Below are positions 25,975 through 34,324 of a DNA stretch of 64,000 bases, piece after piece. The DNA lies in contig NZ_CP060295.1 of NCBI RefSeq assembly GCF_014302995.1, positions 1,364,001 through 1,428,000 of the forward strand, in the 5' to 3' direction. This stretch comes from Variovorax sp. PAMC26660 (lineage in GTDB: Bacteria; Pseudomonadota; Gammaproteobacteria; Burkholderiales; Burkholderiaceae_C). The notes under the pieces are model-generated. The model ran no database searches. It was not told the origin of the DNA and worked only from the letters and a program-made list of their open reading frames with translations. Within the stretch, counting starts at the first letter, position 1. Every line of letters begins with the position of its first letter. The position numbers and the translations under genes are program-made.

Positions 25975-27708
25975 ATGACCCGACCGCGCCATCTTCACCT
26001 CGGCCTGTGCGCGACTGCGCTCGGCATTGCCGCATTGCTGGCGGCGTGCGCCAGTCGCGCCCCCGCGCCGCATGCGCCACTTGCCGCCGCTCGCCCCGGC
26101 ACGCTGCAGGCCTGCACCGATCTTGCCGCTCGTGCTGCGTTGCCAAGCACCGCCTACACCTCGGTCACCGAAGTGCCTGCCGGCACTGTCACGGTCGGCG
26201 GCATTGCGATGGCCGCACCCGCGCACTGCCTCGTGCAGGGCCGCATGAACGAGCGCACGAGCCCCGTCGACAACCAGCGCTACGCCATCGGCTTCGAGAT
26301 GCGCCTGCCCGTTGCATGGAACGGCCGCTTCTTCTACCAGGCCAACGGCGGGCTCGACGGCGTGGTGGTGCCCGCGCTGGGCGGCATCGGTGGCGGCGGT
26401 CCGCGCAGCAGTGCGCTGCAGATGGGCTTTGCCGTCATCAGTTCCGACGCGGGCCATGCGGGTTCGATGGGTCCGCGCTTCGGGCTCGATCCGCAGGCGC
26501 GACTCGACTACGGCTACAACGCGGTCGCGCAGCTCACGCCGATGGCGAAGAACCTGATCGCCAAGGCCTATGGCCGCGAGCCGGACCGTTCGTACTTCGG
26601 CGGCTGCTCCAACGGCGGCCGGCATGCGATGGTGGCGGCAGTGCGCTCGGCGGGGCAGTACGACGGCATCCTCGCGGGCGACCCCGGTTTCAATCTGCCG
26701 AAGGCGGCGGTGGCGCAGCTCTATGGGGCGCAGCAGTACGCGGCCATCGCCAGCGCGAAGACGCCGGCCGGCCAGCCCGACCTGCAGAGCGCCTTCACGC
26801 CGGCCGAACTGAAGCTCGTGGCCGACAAGGTGCTGGAGCGCTGCGATGCGCTCGACGGCCTGGCCGACGGGATCGTGTCGAACGTCAATGCCTGCAGGAC
26901 GCGCTTCGACATCCAGGCCGCTGTGCCGACCTGTGCTGCGGGTACGCGCGACGGTCTGTGCCTCAGCGCACCGCAGAAGAACGCGCTCGACAAGGTCTTC
27001 AAGGGCGCACGCAACAGCGCGGGCCAATCGATCTACAGCAGCTTCCCGTTCGATGCAGGCATCGGCGGCAGCAACTGGCGCGAGTGGAAGTTCGCGAGCC
27101 CGCCGACGCGCGATGCCGGTGCCGTGGCCTTCATCTTCAGCACGCCGCCACTGGCCGACCGACCGCAAGGGCTGCCCTTCGCGCTGGGCTTCGACATGGA
27201 CCGCGATGCGCCGCGCATCGCGGCGACCGACGGTCTGTTCCGCGAATCGGCGCTGTCCTTCATGACGCCGCCCGATGCCGCGAACCTGGGTGCGCTGCGC
27301 GACCGTGGCGGCCGGATGATGGTCTATCACGGCACCAGCGATCCGGTGTTCTCTTCGGACGACACCGCTGCCTGGTACGAGCGTGTGCAAGCCGCGAACG
27401 GTGGCGATGCCTCTTCATTCGCGCGCTACTTCCCGGTGCCCGGCATGAACCACTGCGCGGGTGGCCCGGCCACCGACCAGTTCGACATGCTGAGCGCGCT
27501 GGTCGACTGGGTCGAGCAGGGCAAAGCGCCCGCGTCCATCACCGCTTCCGCGCGCGGCGCTGGCACGCCACAGCCCAACGCCGAGGTGCCGTTCAACTGG
27601 TCGCCGCAACGCACCCGGCCGTTGTGCCCGTATCCGCAAGTCGCAGCCTACATCGGCGGCGACACCGAGCGCGCCAGCAGCTTTGCTTGCAAGAGCCCCG
27701 CACCCTAG
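25975..27708 (+). CDS. Tannase/feruloyl esterase family lipoprotein
   Basis: A 577-residue secreted esterase. The signal peptide ends in a lipobox (LLAAC, Cys about 23), suggesting an outer-membrane or periplasmic lipoprotein. The nucleophile is Ser212 in GGCSNGG, and the paired Cys211 and Cys494 (in MNHCAGG, beside His493) form the CS-D-HC disulphide motif that defines this family. It would release ferulic, coumaric or gallic acid from esters, feeding the importer encoded just upstream. An AAGGAG ribosome site precedes the ATG. Confidence 0.92.
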   Translation: MTRPRHLHLGLCATALGIAALLAACASRAPAPHAPLAAARPGTLQACTDLAARAALPSTAYTSVTEVPAGTVTVGGIAMAAPAHCLVQGRMNERTSPVDNQRYAIGFEMRLPVAWNGRFFYQANGGLDGVVVPALGGIGGGGPRSSALQMGFAVISSDAGHAGSMGPRFGLDPQARLDYGYNAVAQLTPMAKNLIAKAYGREPDRSYFGGCSNGGRHAMVAAVRSAGQYDGILAGDPGFNLPKAAVAQLYGAQQYAAIASAKTPAGQPDLQSAFTPAELKLVADKVLERCDALDGLADGIVSNVNACRTRFDIQAAVPTCAAGTRDGLCLSAPQKNALDKVFKGARNSAGQSIYSSFPFDAGIGGSNWREWKFASPPTRDAGAVAFIFSTPPLADRPQGLPFALGFDMDRDAPRIAATDGLFRESALSFMTPPDAANLGALRDRGGRMMVYHGTSDPVFSSDDTAAWYERVQAANGGDASSFARYFPVPGMNHCAGGPATDQFDMLSALVDWVEQGKAPASITASARGAGTPQPNAEVPFNWSPQRTRPLCPYPQVAAYIGGDTERASSFACKSPAP

Positions 27709-27725
27709 ATTTTTCAAAAGCCCCG

Positions 27726-29501
27726 ATGGACTACCAGCCCCGCCCCGAAGACATCCGCTTTCTGCTCAACGCCGTGCTCGATGCGCCAATGCGCCTGCGC
27801 GCACTCGCGCCCTTTGCCGAGGTCGACGAAGCCCTGCAGTCGCAGGTGCTCGAAGAGGCCGCGCGCTTCGTCGGCGAGGTGGTGGCGCCGATCAACCGCG
27901 AGGGCGATGAAGTCGGCTGTCGCTTCGCCGATGGCGAGGTCGTCTCGCCACCGGGCTTTCGCGCGGCCTACCAGGCCTTTGTCGATGGTGGCTGGCCCGC
28001 GCTCTCGGCTGCCACGGAAGACGGCGGACAGGGCCTGCCTGCCGTGCTCGAAGCGGTGCTCTACGAATGGCTCGCCGCGGCCAACCATGGCCTCACGATG
28101 GCGCCAGGCCTGCTGCATGGCGCCTACGCCTGCCTCAAGCACCACGGCAGCGAGGAGCTGAAGCAACGCTATCTGCACAAGATCGCGACCGGCGAATGGC
28201 TTGCCACGATGTGCCTGACGGAAGCGCACGCGGGCAGCGACCTGGGGCAGGTGCGCACGCGCGCCGTGCCGCAGGCCGATGGCAGCCTGCGCGTGAGCGG
28301 CGGCAAAATTTTCATTTCGGGCGGCGAGCACGACCTGACGCCGAACATCGTGCATCTCGTGCTGTGCCGGCTGCCGGATGCGCCGGCCGGCCCCAAGGGC
28401 CTGTCGCTGGTGCTCGTTCCCAAGCTGCTGTCCGATGGCACACGCAATGCGGTGCACTGCGAACGCATCGAAGAAAAGATGGGCCTGCACGGCAGCCCGA
28501 CCTGCACGATGCGCTTCGACGAAGCCACCGGCTGGCTGATCGGTGAACCGGGCCGGGGTCTCGCCGCGATGTTCGTGATGATGAATTCGGCACGCCTGCA
28601 TGTGGCGCTGCAGGGCATCGGCCTGCTCGATGCCGCCTGGCAGAAGGCCGATGCCTATGCGGCCGAACGCCGCCAGATGCGCGCGCCCGGCCCCGTGCCC
28701 GCAAGCCGGGGCAACGAGCCCGCCGACCTGATCGCCGAGCATCCCGCGATCCGCCGCATCCTCGACACGCAGCGCGCCTGGATCGATGGCGCGCGCACCC
28801 TGGCCTATCGCAGTGCGCTGATGCTCGACATCGCCGCGCACGACGCCGACTCCAAGGCCCGCGAGCGAGCGCAGCGCTGGTGCTCTCTGGTCACACCGGT
28901 GCTCAAGTCGGCATGCACGCAGCAGGCCTTTCACGGCGCGAGCGAATGCCTGCAGGTGTTCGGCGGCCACGGCTACGTGCGCGAATGGGGCATCGAGCAG
29001 GTGGTGCGCGATGCACGCGTGACGATGATCTACGAGGGCACCAACGAGATCCAGGCCATCGACCTGCTGGTGCGCAAGGTGCTGCCCGATGGCGGCGCCG
29101 CCATGTCGGCCGTGCTGCTCGAGTTGCGCGACACGCTCGACGCCTCGCGCGAGGCCGATGCCGACGTGCAGCGCCGGCTGGCGCAGTTGCGCTACCTGGG
29201 CACCACCGTCGCGATGGCCGCACACGCCAACCCCGTGCTGCCATATGAAGCGGCCGACGACTACCTGCGGGTGGTGGTGCTCACCATGTTGGCCTGGGCC
29301 TGGGCGCGCATCGAGGTGGCCGATGAAGCGACCGCCTCGAATAACCCGGGCCGCGCCATGCGGGCACGGGCTGCGGCGGCCTTCCGGCGCTGGGTGCTGC
29401 CGGAGTTCGAGATGCGGCTGGGCATCGTCAAGCGGGCCTGCGAGACCGTGGCCTTGACGCATTCGGCAGAAACGACAAAGGCTGCCGGTGTCGCGCAGTA
29501 G
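27726..29501 (+). CDS. Acyl-CoA dehydrogenase
   Basis: A 591-residue FAD enzyme with the extended C-terminal domain found in the longer acyl-CoA dehydrogenases. CLTEAHAGSDLGQVRTRA is the FAD/substrate loop, KIFISGGEHD and the C-terminal IYEGTNEIQAIDLLVRKVL are family signatures. In this cluster it could desaturate hydrocinnamoyl-CoA (dihydro-ferulate or phenylpropionate) to the cinnamoyl thioester, allowing both saturated and unsaturated side chains to enter the route. ATG 27726 lies 17 bp after the esterase stop; a longer in-frame reading upstream only shadows the esterase. Confidence 0.92.
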   Translation: MDYQPRPEDIRFLLNAVLDAPMRLRALAPFAEVDEALQSQVLEEAARFVGEVVAPINREGDEVGCRFADGEVVSPPGFRAAYQAFVDGGWPALSAATEDGGQGLPAVLEAVLYEWLAAANHGLTMAPGLLHGAYACLKHHGSEELKQRYLHKIATGEWLATMCLTEAHAGSDLGQVRTRAVPQADGSLRVSGGKIFISGGEHDLTPNIVHLVLCRLPDAPAGPKGLSLVLVPKLLSDGTRNAVHCERIEEKMGLHGSPTCTMRFDEATGWLIGEPGRGLAAMFVMMNSARLHVALQGIGLLDAAWQKADAYAAERRQMRAPGPVPASRGNEPADLIAEHPAIRRILDTQRAWIDGARTLAYRSALMLDIAAHDADSKARERAQRWCSLVTPVLKSACTQQAFHGASECLQVFGGHGYVREWGIEQVVRDARVTMIYEGTNEIQAIDLLVRKVLPDGGAAMSAVLLELRDTLDASREADADVQRRLAQLRYLGTTVAMAAHANPVLPYEAADDYLRVVVLTMLAWAWARIEVADEATASNNPGRAMRARAAAAFRRWVLPEFEMRLGIVKRACETVALTHSAETTKAAGVAQ

Positions 29502-29537
29502 GCATCCAGCGACCGCGCGAGCGGTTACGCTCTTGCC

Positions 29538-30029
29538 ATGCGCCCTTCAACGAAATCCGTCCCCGCGAAAGGCGAGCTGACCGCGGCGCCGCAAGGCAAG
29601 TCCGACCGGCTCGACGCGCGCATGCTCGAAACCCTGGTCGGCTACAACGCCCGCCGCGCCTGGCTGGTCGTCAGCGACCTTTTCGCAGAGCGCATGGCGC
29701 CCTACGGGCTCAAGCAGATCGACTTTTCGGTGCTGTCATTGCTGGCGCACAACCCTGGCGCCACTTCGCGGCAACTGTGCAACACGCTCGACATCCTGCC
29801 TCCCAACCTCGTGAGCCTGGTGGCCACGCTGGACAGCCGGGGCCTGATCGAGCGCCGGCCGCATCCACATGACGGCCGCGCGGTGGGGCTGCACCTCACT
29901 CCCACCGGTGAAACGTTGATCCGCGAGGCCGAGCAGGCCGTGGTGCAGCTCGAAGCCGATGCCAGCGCCAAGCTCACGGCGCGCGAGCGCGAGACGCTCA
30001 TCAAGCTGCTGCAGAAAATCTATCTCTAG
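29538..30029 (+). CDS. MarR family transcriptional regulator
   Basis: A 163-residue winged-helix regulator. HTH: GATSRQLCNTLDILPPNLVSLVATLDSRGLIERRPHPHDGRAVGLHLTPTGE, where the wing with HDGRA is the MarR signature. Located at the end of the phenylpropanoid cluster, it is the best candidate to control it in the manner of CouR/FerR repressors, which bind hydroxycinnamoyl-CoA. That role is inferred; the AT-rich palindrome at 16972 is a possible target. It ends 9 bp from the convergent TetR gene. Confidence 0.9.
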   Translation: MRPSTKSVPAKGELTAAPQGKSDRLDARMLETLVGYNARRAWLVVSDLFAERMAPYGLKQIDFSVLSLLAHNPGATSRQLCNTLDILPPNLVSLVATLDSRGLIERRPHPHDGRAVGLHLTPTGETLIREAEQAVVQLEADASAKLTARERETLIKLLQKIYL

Positions 30030-30038
30030 CCGACGCGG

Positions 30039-30692
30039 TCAGAGGCCGCGCTCGACCATGTCGATCAGGCGCTGGCCGAGCGAATGGACGGCGGCGGCAT
30101 CGGTGCCGCGCAGCGGCCCGTCGATGACGAGCAGCGCCAGGCCGTGCACCGCCGACCACGCGAAGTATTCGGCGTCGGGGCGCCGCGCCGGGTCGAGCAC
30201 GCCCGCATCCACCAGTCGGTCGATGGCCGCGCTGAGCAGTTGGAAAGAGTCGAGCCCGCTGGCGCCGGCCCTTGCCGGGCCCAGCTCGCCATTGCCCTCG
30301 TCGGAAATCACGAACGCCGTGCGGAACAGGCCCGGCTCGGCCTGCGCGAACCGCAGGTAGGCGGTGCCGATGGCGCGCACCTGCGCCCGCGCAAAGTCGG
30401 CGGGTGGCTGGTCGCAGGGCAACACCGCCAGTTCTTTTTCCATCGCGCTGGCCGCCGCCGACAAGGCCGCTTCGCGCACCGCCAGCAGCAGTTCCTGCCG
30501 GCTGCCGAAATGGCGGTACGCCGCGTTCGGCACCACGCCCGCGCGCCGCGTGGCTTCGCGCAACACCACCGCGTCCGGGCCGCCATCGCGGGCCAGTTCG
30601 ATGCCCGCGTCCAATAGCGCGCGGCGCAGATCGCCGTGGCGATAAGTGCTGCGGGCGGCGGGCAGGCCGGCGGGGACGTTGTTGAGCTTCAT
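30039..30692 (-). CDS. TetR/AcrR family transcriptional regulator
   Basis: A 217-residue regulator. The N-terminal HTH reads RRALLDAGIELARDGGPDAVVLREATRRAGVVPNAAYRHFGSRQELLLAV, the TetR form. The C-terminal ligand domain contains a WHG-like segment (YFAWSAVHGLALLVIDGPL). It diverges from the VOC/SRPBCC/MFS genes, and a long inverted repeat lies between the starts, so it probably represses that operon and itself. ATG 30692 starts MKLNNVPAGLPAARS. Confidence 0.92.
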   Translation of the reverse strand: MKLNNVPAGLPAARSTYRHGDLRRALLDAGIELARDGGPDAVVLREATRRAGVVPNAAYRHFGSRQELLLAVREAALSAAASAMEKELAVLPCDQPPADFARAQVRAIGTAYLRFAQAEPGLFRTAFVISDEGNGELGPARAGASGLDSFQLLSAAIDRLVDAGVLDPARRPDAEYFAWSAVHGLALLVIDGPLRGTDAAAVHSLGQRLIDMVERGL

Positions 30693-30702
30693 CGCTTCTC
30701 CA

Positions 30703-30751
30703 TGTGGACACCGTCCATTATCTTTGTTATTCTTTGTGGACGGTGTACACA
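30703..30751. promoter_or_regulatory. TetR operator, long inverted repeat
   Basis: GTGGACACCGTCCA (30704-30717) and TGGACGGTGTACAC (30737-30750) form a 14-bp inverted repeat with one mismatch and a 19-bp AT-rich spacer that can hold -10 elements for both directions. It sits just upstream of the TetR start and about 70 bp upstream of the VOC gene. Binding by the TetR protein is inferred. Confidence 0.65.
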
Positions 30752-30821
30752 AAGTAATCCGATTGTTTGCGGCCTGAGACACCGGAGGCCACCCCCACAC
30801 CTCTTCGCCAAAGGAAACGCC

Positions 30822-31259
30822 ATGAAAGTCCAGTCTTACCTCTCGTTCGAGGGCCGTTGCGACGAAGCCCTCGGCTTCTACAAGAAGGCGCTCGGCGCCG
30901 AAGTCGTCCAGTTGATGCGCTACAGCGAAGCGCCCGCCGAAGGCGCCCCCGGCAACAACGCCGAAGCCGGCTGCGCGGGTGCCGGCCCCGCACCCGACAA
31001 GGTGATGCATGCGGTCGTTCGCATCGGCGAGACCGAGCTCATGGCCTCCGACGGCCGCTGCTCGGGCCAGCCCGAGTTCAAGGGCGTGATGCTGGCGCTC
31101 ACGGCCAGGACCGATGCCGACGCACGCAAATGGTTCGACGCGCTGGCGGACGGCGGCCAGGTGATGCAGCCGCTGATCCCGACCTTCTTCACCTCCAGCT
31201 TCGGCATGCTCAGTGACCGCTTCGGCGTAGGCTGGCTGCTGGTGGTCAACGCCGACTGA
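30822..31259 (+). CDS. VOC family protein (PhnB/glyoxalase-like)
   Basis: A 145-residue vicinal-oxygen-chelate fold protein of the PhnB-like branch: YLSFEGRCDEALGFYKKALGAEVVQLMRYSEAP at the N-terminus and SDRFGVGWLLVVN at the end. The metal-ligand pattern is incomplete compared with true glyoxalases, so the activity is unknown. AAAGGAAACGCC precedes the ATG. It is the first gene of the set divergent from TetR, and a second VOC gene of the same branch follows at 31942. Confidence 0.88.
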   Translation: MKVQSYLSFEGRCDEALGFYKKALGAEVVQLMRYSEAPAEGAPGNNAEAGCAGAGPAPDKVMHAVVRIGETELMASDGRCSGQPEFKGVMLALTARTDADARKWFDALADGGQVMQPLIPTFFTSSFGMLSDRFGVGWLLVVNAD

Positions 31260-31312
31260 TGCCGCGCCCCGGCCAACCCACTACTGCCTGACCCTGTCTT
31301 CGGAGTTTTTTC

Positions 31313-31840
31313 ATGCTCAAGAAAATTGCGCTTGTCGTCCTCGCCCTGATCGCCGTGCTGCTCATCTACGCCGCCACCCGGCCCGACACCTTCCGCGTGG
31401 AACGCACGACGCGCATCCAGGCCCCGGCCGAGAAGATCTTTCCGCTGATCGACGACTTCCATCGCTGGAGCGCCTGGTCGCCCTACGAGAAGCTGGAGCC
31501 TGAAATGAAGCGCAGCTTTGGCGGCGCGCCCGCCGGCAAGGGTGCGACCTACGCCTGGGAAGGCAACGGCAAGGCCGGTGCAGGCCGCATGGAGATCACC
31601 GAATCGGCGCCCGCTTCGAAGATCGCGATCAAGCTCGATTTCATCAAGCCCTTTGAAGGCCACAACGTGGCCGAGTTCACGCTGCAGCCCCAGGGCGACG
31701 CAACGCAGGTCACCTGGGCCATGTACGGCCCGAGCCCCTACGTCGCGAAGCTCATGGGCATCTTCTTCAACATGGACACCATGATCGGCAAGGACTTCGA
31801 GGCGGGCCTGGCCAACCTCAAGACCGCGACTGAAAAATAA
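31313..31840 (+). CDS. SRPBCC family membrane-anchored protein
   Basis: A 175-residue protein with an N-terminal hydrophobic helix (residues 4-20) followed by a START-like SRPBCC domain: VERTTRIQAPAEKIFPLIDDFHRWSAWSPYEKLEP is the family start. The fold holds hydrophobic ligands. Function is unknown; it sits between two VOC genes and is probably co-regulated with them by the TetR protein. Confidence 0.88.
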   Translation: MLKKIALVVLALIAVLLIYAATRPDTFRVERTTRIQAPAEKIFPLIDDFHRWSAWSPYEKLEPEMKRSFGGAPAGKGATYAWEGNGKAGAGRMEITESAPASKIAIKLDFIKPFEGHNVAEFTLQPQGDATQVTWAMYGPSPYVAKLMGIFFNMDTMIGKDFEAGLANLKTATEK

Positions 31841-31880
31841 GAACCCCGAACAACACCAAGAAGACTTCCGCTCTCACTCA

Positions 31881-31925
31881 CCTCACCTCACCTCACCTCA
31901 CCTCACCTCACCTCACCTCACCTCC
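31881..31925. repeat. (CCTCA)8 pentanucleotide tract
   Basis: Eight perfect tandem CCTCA units (31881-31920) followed by CCTCC (31921-31925), with a CTCACTCA lead-in. The tract ends 16 bp before the ATG at 31942, so it lies in the 5' leader or promoter of the second VOC gene. Pentamer tracts are prone to slipped-strand changes in copy number. Confidence 0.95.
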
Positions 31926-31941
31926 ATCCAAAGGAAACCCC

Positions 31942-32361
31942 ATGTCTCCCATTCACGCTTACCTCACGTTCGACGGCAATGCAGCAGAGGCCATGCGCTT
32001 CTACGAGAAAACACTCGGCGGCAAGATGCACATGATGATGACCATGGGCGAGGCGCCCGGTGCCGAGCAATTCCCGCCCGGCGCGGCGAATCGCATCATG
32101 CATGCGGCGCTGACCTACGGCGACGGCATGCTGATGGCCTCCGACACCATGCCCGGCCAGGCCTACGAAGGCATGAAAGGCTTCGGCGTGGCGCTGACCA
32201 TCGAGACCGTCGCCGACGCACAGCGCGTGTTCAACGCCTTCGCCGACGGCGGCAATGTCACGATGCCCTTTGGCAAGACCTTCTGGGTCGAGGCCTTCGG
32301 CATGGTGACCGACCGCTTCGGCACTCCATGGCTGATCAACGGCGGCAAGCCGCTGGTCTGA
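31942..32361 (+). CDS. VOC family protein (PhnB-like), second copy
   Basis: A 139-residue PhnB-like protein: MSPIHAYLTFDGNAAEAMRFYEKTLGGKMHMMMTMGEAP at the start, and a C-terminal MVTDRFGTPWLINGGKPL. It is related to the VOC protein encoded at 30822. Function is unknown. CAAAGGAAACCC precedes the ATG. The pentanucleotide tract immediately upstream could change expression by altering spacing or leader structure. Confidence 0.88.
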   Translation: MSPIHAYLTFDGNAAEAMRFYEKTLGGKMHMMMTMGEAPGAEQFPPGAANRIMHAALTYGDGMLMASDTMPGQAYEGMKGFGVALTIETVADAQRVFNAFADGGNVTMPFGKTFWVEAFGMVTDRFGTPWLINGGKPLV

Positions 32362-32400
32362 CCCTTTCACTTTTTCGCGTATTCCAGGAGCTCACCTCCC

Positions 32401-33873
32401 ATGACCGACACACTCGACAGCCGCAAGCGCTGGCTCGCATTGATGGTTCTGTGCCTCGGCGTCCTGATGATCGTGCTCGACACCACCATCGTGAACGTGG
32501 CATTGCCCTCTATCCGTACCGACCTGGGCTTCACCGAAACCTCGTTGGTCTGGGTGGTGAATGCCTACATGCTGACCTTCGGCGGCTTCCTGCTGCTGGG
32601 GGGCCGGCTCGGTGATCTATATGGCCACCGCAAACTCTTCCTGATCGGCCTCGTGCTGTTCACGCTCGCTTCGCTGGCCTGCGGCATCGCCAACTCACAG
32701 GGGCTGCTGGTCGCTGCGCGCGCAGTGCAGGGGCTGGGCGGCGCGGTGGTGTCGGCCGTGTCGCTCTCGCTGATCATGAATCTCTTCACCGAGCCGGCCG
32801 AGCGCGCCAAGGCCATGGGCGTCTACGGCTTTGTCTGCGCCGGCGGCGGCAGCATCGGCGTGCTGCTCGGTGGCCTGCTCACCAGCACGCTGAGCTGGCA
32901 CTGGATCTTCCTGGTCAATCTGCCCATCGGCATTGCCGTGTACGCACTGTGCGTGGCGCTGCTGCCCAATGCGCGCGGCCAGGCGCACGGCGAAAAGCTC
33001 GACGTGGCCGGCGCGGTCACCGTCACGCTGTCGCTCATGCTCGCAGTCTATGGCGTGGTCAACGGCAACGAGGCCGGCTGGGGCTCCACGCAAACGGTGG
33101 GCCTGCTCGGCGCGGCCGTGGTGCTGCTGGCCGTGTTCATTGCCATTGAAGCCCGCGTGCAGCATCCGCTGATGCCGCTGGGCCTGTTCCGCCTGCGCAG
33201 CGTGTCGGTGGCCAACGTGGTGGGCGTGCTGTGGGCCGCGGCCATGTTCGCGTGGTTCTTCATCTCGGCGCTGTACATGCAACTGGTGCTGAACTACACG
33301 CCGATGCAGATCGGGCTGGCCTTCCTGCCGGCCAACGTGATCATGGCGGTGTTCTCGCTGGGCCTGTCGGCCAAGCTGGTGATGCGCTTCGGCATCCGCG
33401 GGCCGCTCGCGGCCGGGCTGTGGCTCGCGGCCATCGGGCTGGCGCTGTTCGCGCGCGCGCCGGTCAACGGCAACTTCGTGTTCGATGTGCTGCCCGGCAT
33501 GATGCTGCTGGGCCTGGGCGCCGGCATGGCGTTCAACCCGATGCTGCTGGCGGCCATGAGCGAGGTCGATCCGGCCGATTCGGGCCTGGCCTCGGGCGTG
33601 GTCAACACCGCCTTCATGATGGGCGGCGCGCTGGGCCTGGCCGTGCTGGCCAGCGCCGCGGCGGCACGCACCGGCGCCATGGAAGCTGCCGGCGCGCAGA
33701 TGCCGCTGGCGCTCACCGGTGGCTACAACCTTGCGTTTCTTGTCGGCGCCGTGTTCGCGGCGGTGGCAGGTCTGATCGGGGTCTTGCTGCTTCGCACCGC
33801 TTCACCGGGGCAAATGCAGAACAACGAAGAAGCGGCAACCCCAGGCACGGCAGGCGAAACAGCGGCGTCGTGA
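32401..33873 (+). CDS. MFS drug transporter, DHA2 (EmrB/QacA) type
   Basis: A 490-residue exporter with about 14 membrane helices. The DHA2 motif LDTTIVNVALPSI lies in helix 1 (about residues 24-36), followed by GGRLGDLYGHRKLF after helix 2 and the antiporter motif region GGGSIGVLLGGLL in helix 5. Such proteins expel drugs or toxic compounds with protons. It is the fourth gene downstream of the TetR-controlled promoter, a common TetR-efflux arrangement. Confidence 0.94.
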   Translation: MTDTLDSRKRWLALMVLCLGVLMIVLDTTIVNVALPSIRTDLGFTETSLVWVVNAYMLTFGGFLLLGGRLGDLYGHRKLFLIGLVLFTLASLACGIANSQGLLVAARAVQGLGGAVVSAVSLSLIMNLFTEPAERAKAMGVYGFVCAGGGSIGVLLGGLLTSTLSWHWIFLVNLPIGIAVYALCVALLPNARGQAHGEKLDVAGAVTVTLSLMLAVYGVVNGNEAGWGSTQTVGLLGAAVVLLAVFIAIEARVQHPLMPLGLFRLRSVSVANVVGVLWAAAMFAWFFISALYMQLVLNYTPMQIGLAFLPANVIMAVFSLGLSAKLVMRFGIRGPLAAGLWLAAIGLALFARAPVNGNFVFDVLPGMMLLGLGAGMAFNPMLLAAMSEVDPADSGLASGVVNTAFMMGGALGLAVLASAAAARTGAMEAAGAQMPLALTGGYNLAFLVGAVFAAVAGLIGVLLLRTASPGQMQNNEEAATPGTAGETAAS

Positions 33874-33940
33874 ACGCGACGCCATGCAAGCGCCCGTCTT
33901 TTTTCTTCAACGTTTCTATTCAATGTTCAGGAGATCACCC

Positions 33941-34300
33941 ATGGCTCGCTATGTGGACGGATTCATCGTTGCCATTCCCACCCAGAACGTCGAGGCCTAT
34001 CGCAAGCTGGCACGCAAGGCCGGCAAGGTCTGGATGGAGTACGGCGCACTCGAATACGTGGAGTGCATTGCCGACGACGTGAAGCCCGGCAAGCTCACGT
34101 CATTCCCGCAAAGCGTGAAACAGAAGGCCGACGAGACGGTGGCCTTCTCGTGGATCACCTACAAATCGCGCAAGCACCGCGACACGGTGAATGCGAAGGT
34201 CATGGCGGACCCGCGCATCTCGTCGATGGACCCGAAGACGATGCCCTTCGATGCCAAGCGGATGATCTACGGCGGCTTCAAATCCATCGTCGAACTCTGA
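33941..34300 (+). CDS. DUF1428 domain-containing protein
   Basis: A 119-residue protein with the DUF1428 consensus: MARYVDGFIVAIPTQNVEAYRKLARKAG, then EYGALEYVECIADDV, FSWITYKSRKHRDTVNAKVMADPR and KRMIYGGFKSIVEL. The fold is a dimeric alpha-beta barrel; no activity is known. A ribosome site (CAGGAGATC) fixes the start. It is probably part of the TetR-controlled set. Confidence 0.93.
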   Translation: MARYVDGFIVAIPTQNVEAYRKLARKAGKVWMEYGALEYVECIADDVKPGKLTSFPQSVKQKADETVAFSWITYKSRKHRDTVNAKVMADPRISSMDPKTMPFDAKRMIYGGFKSIVEL

Positions 34301-34324
34301 GCTTGCGCAGCACCGGTCTCAAGC

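Noticed and set aside
31881..31925. CRISPR-like array
   Set aside because: The units are 5 bp with no spacers and no cas genes anywhere in the window.
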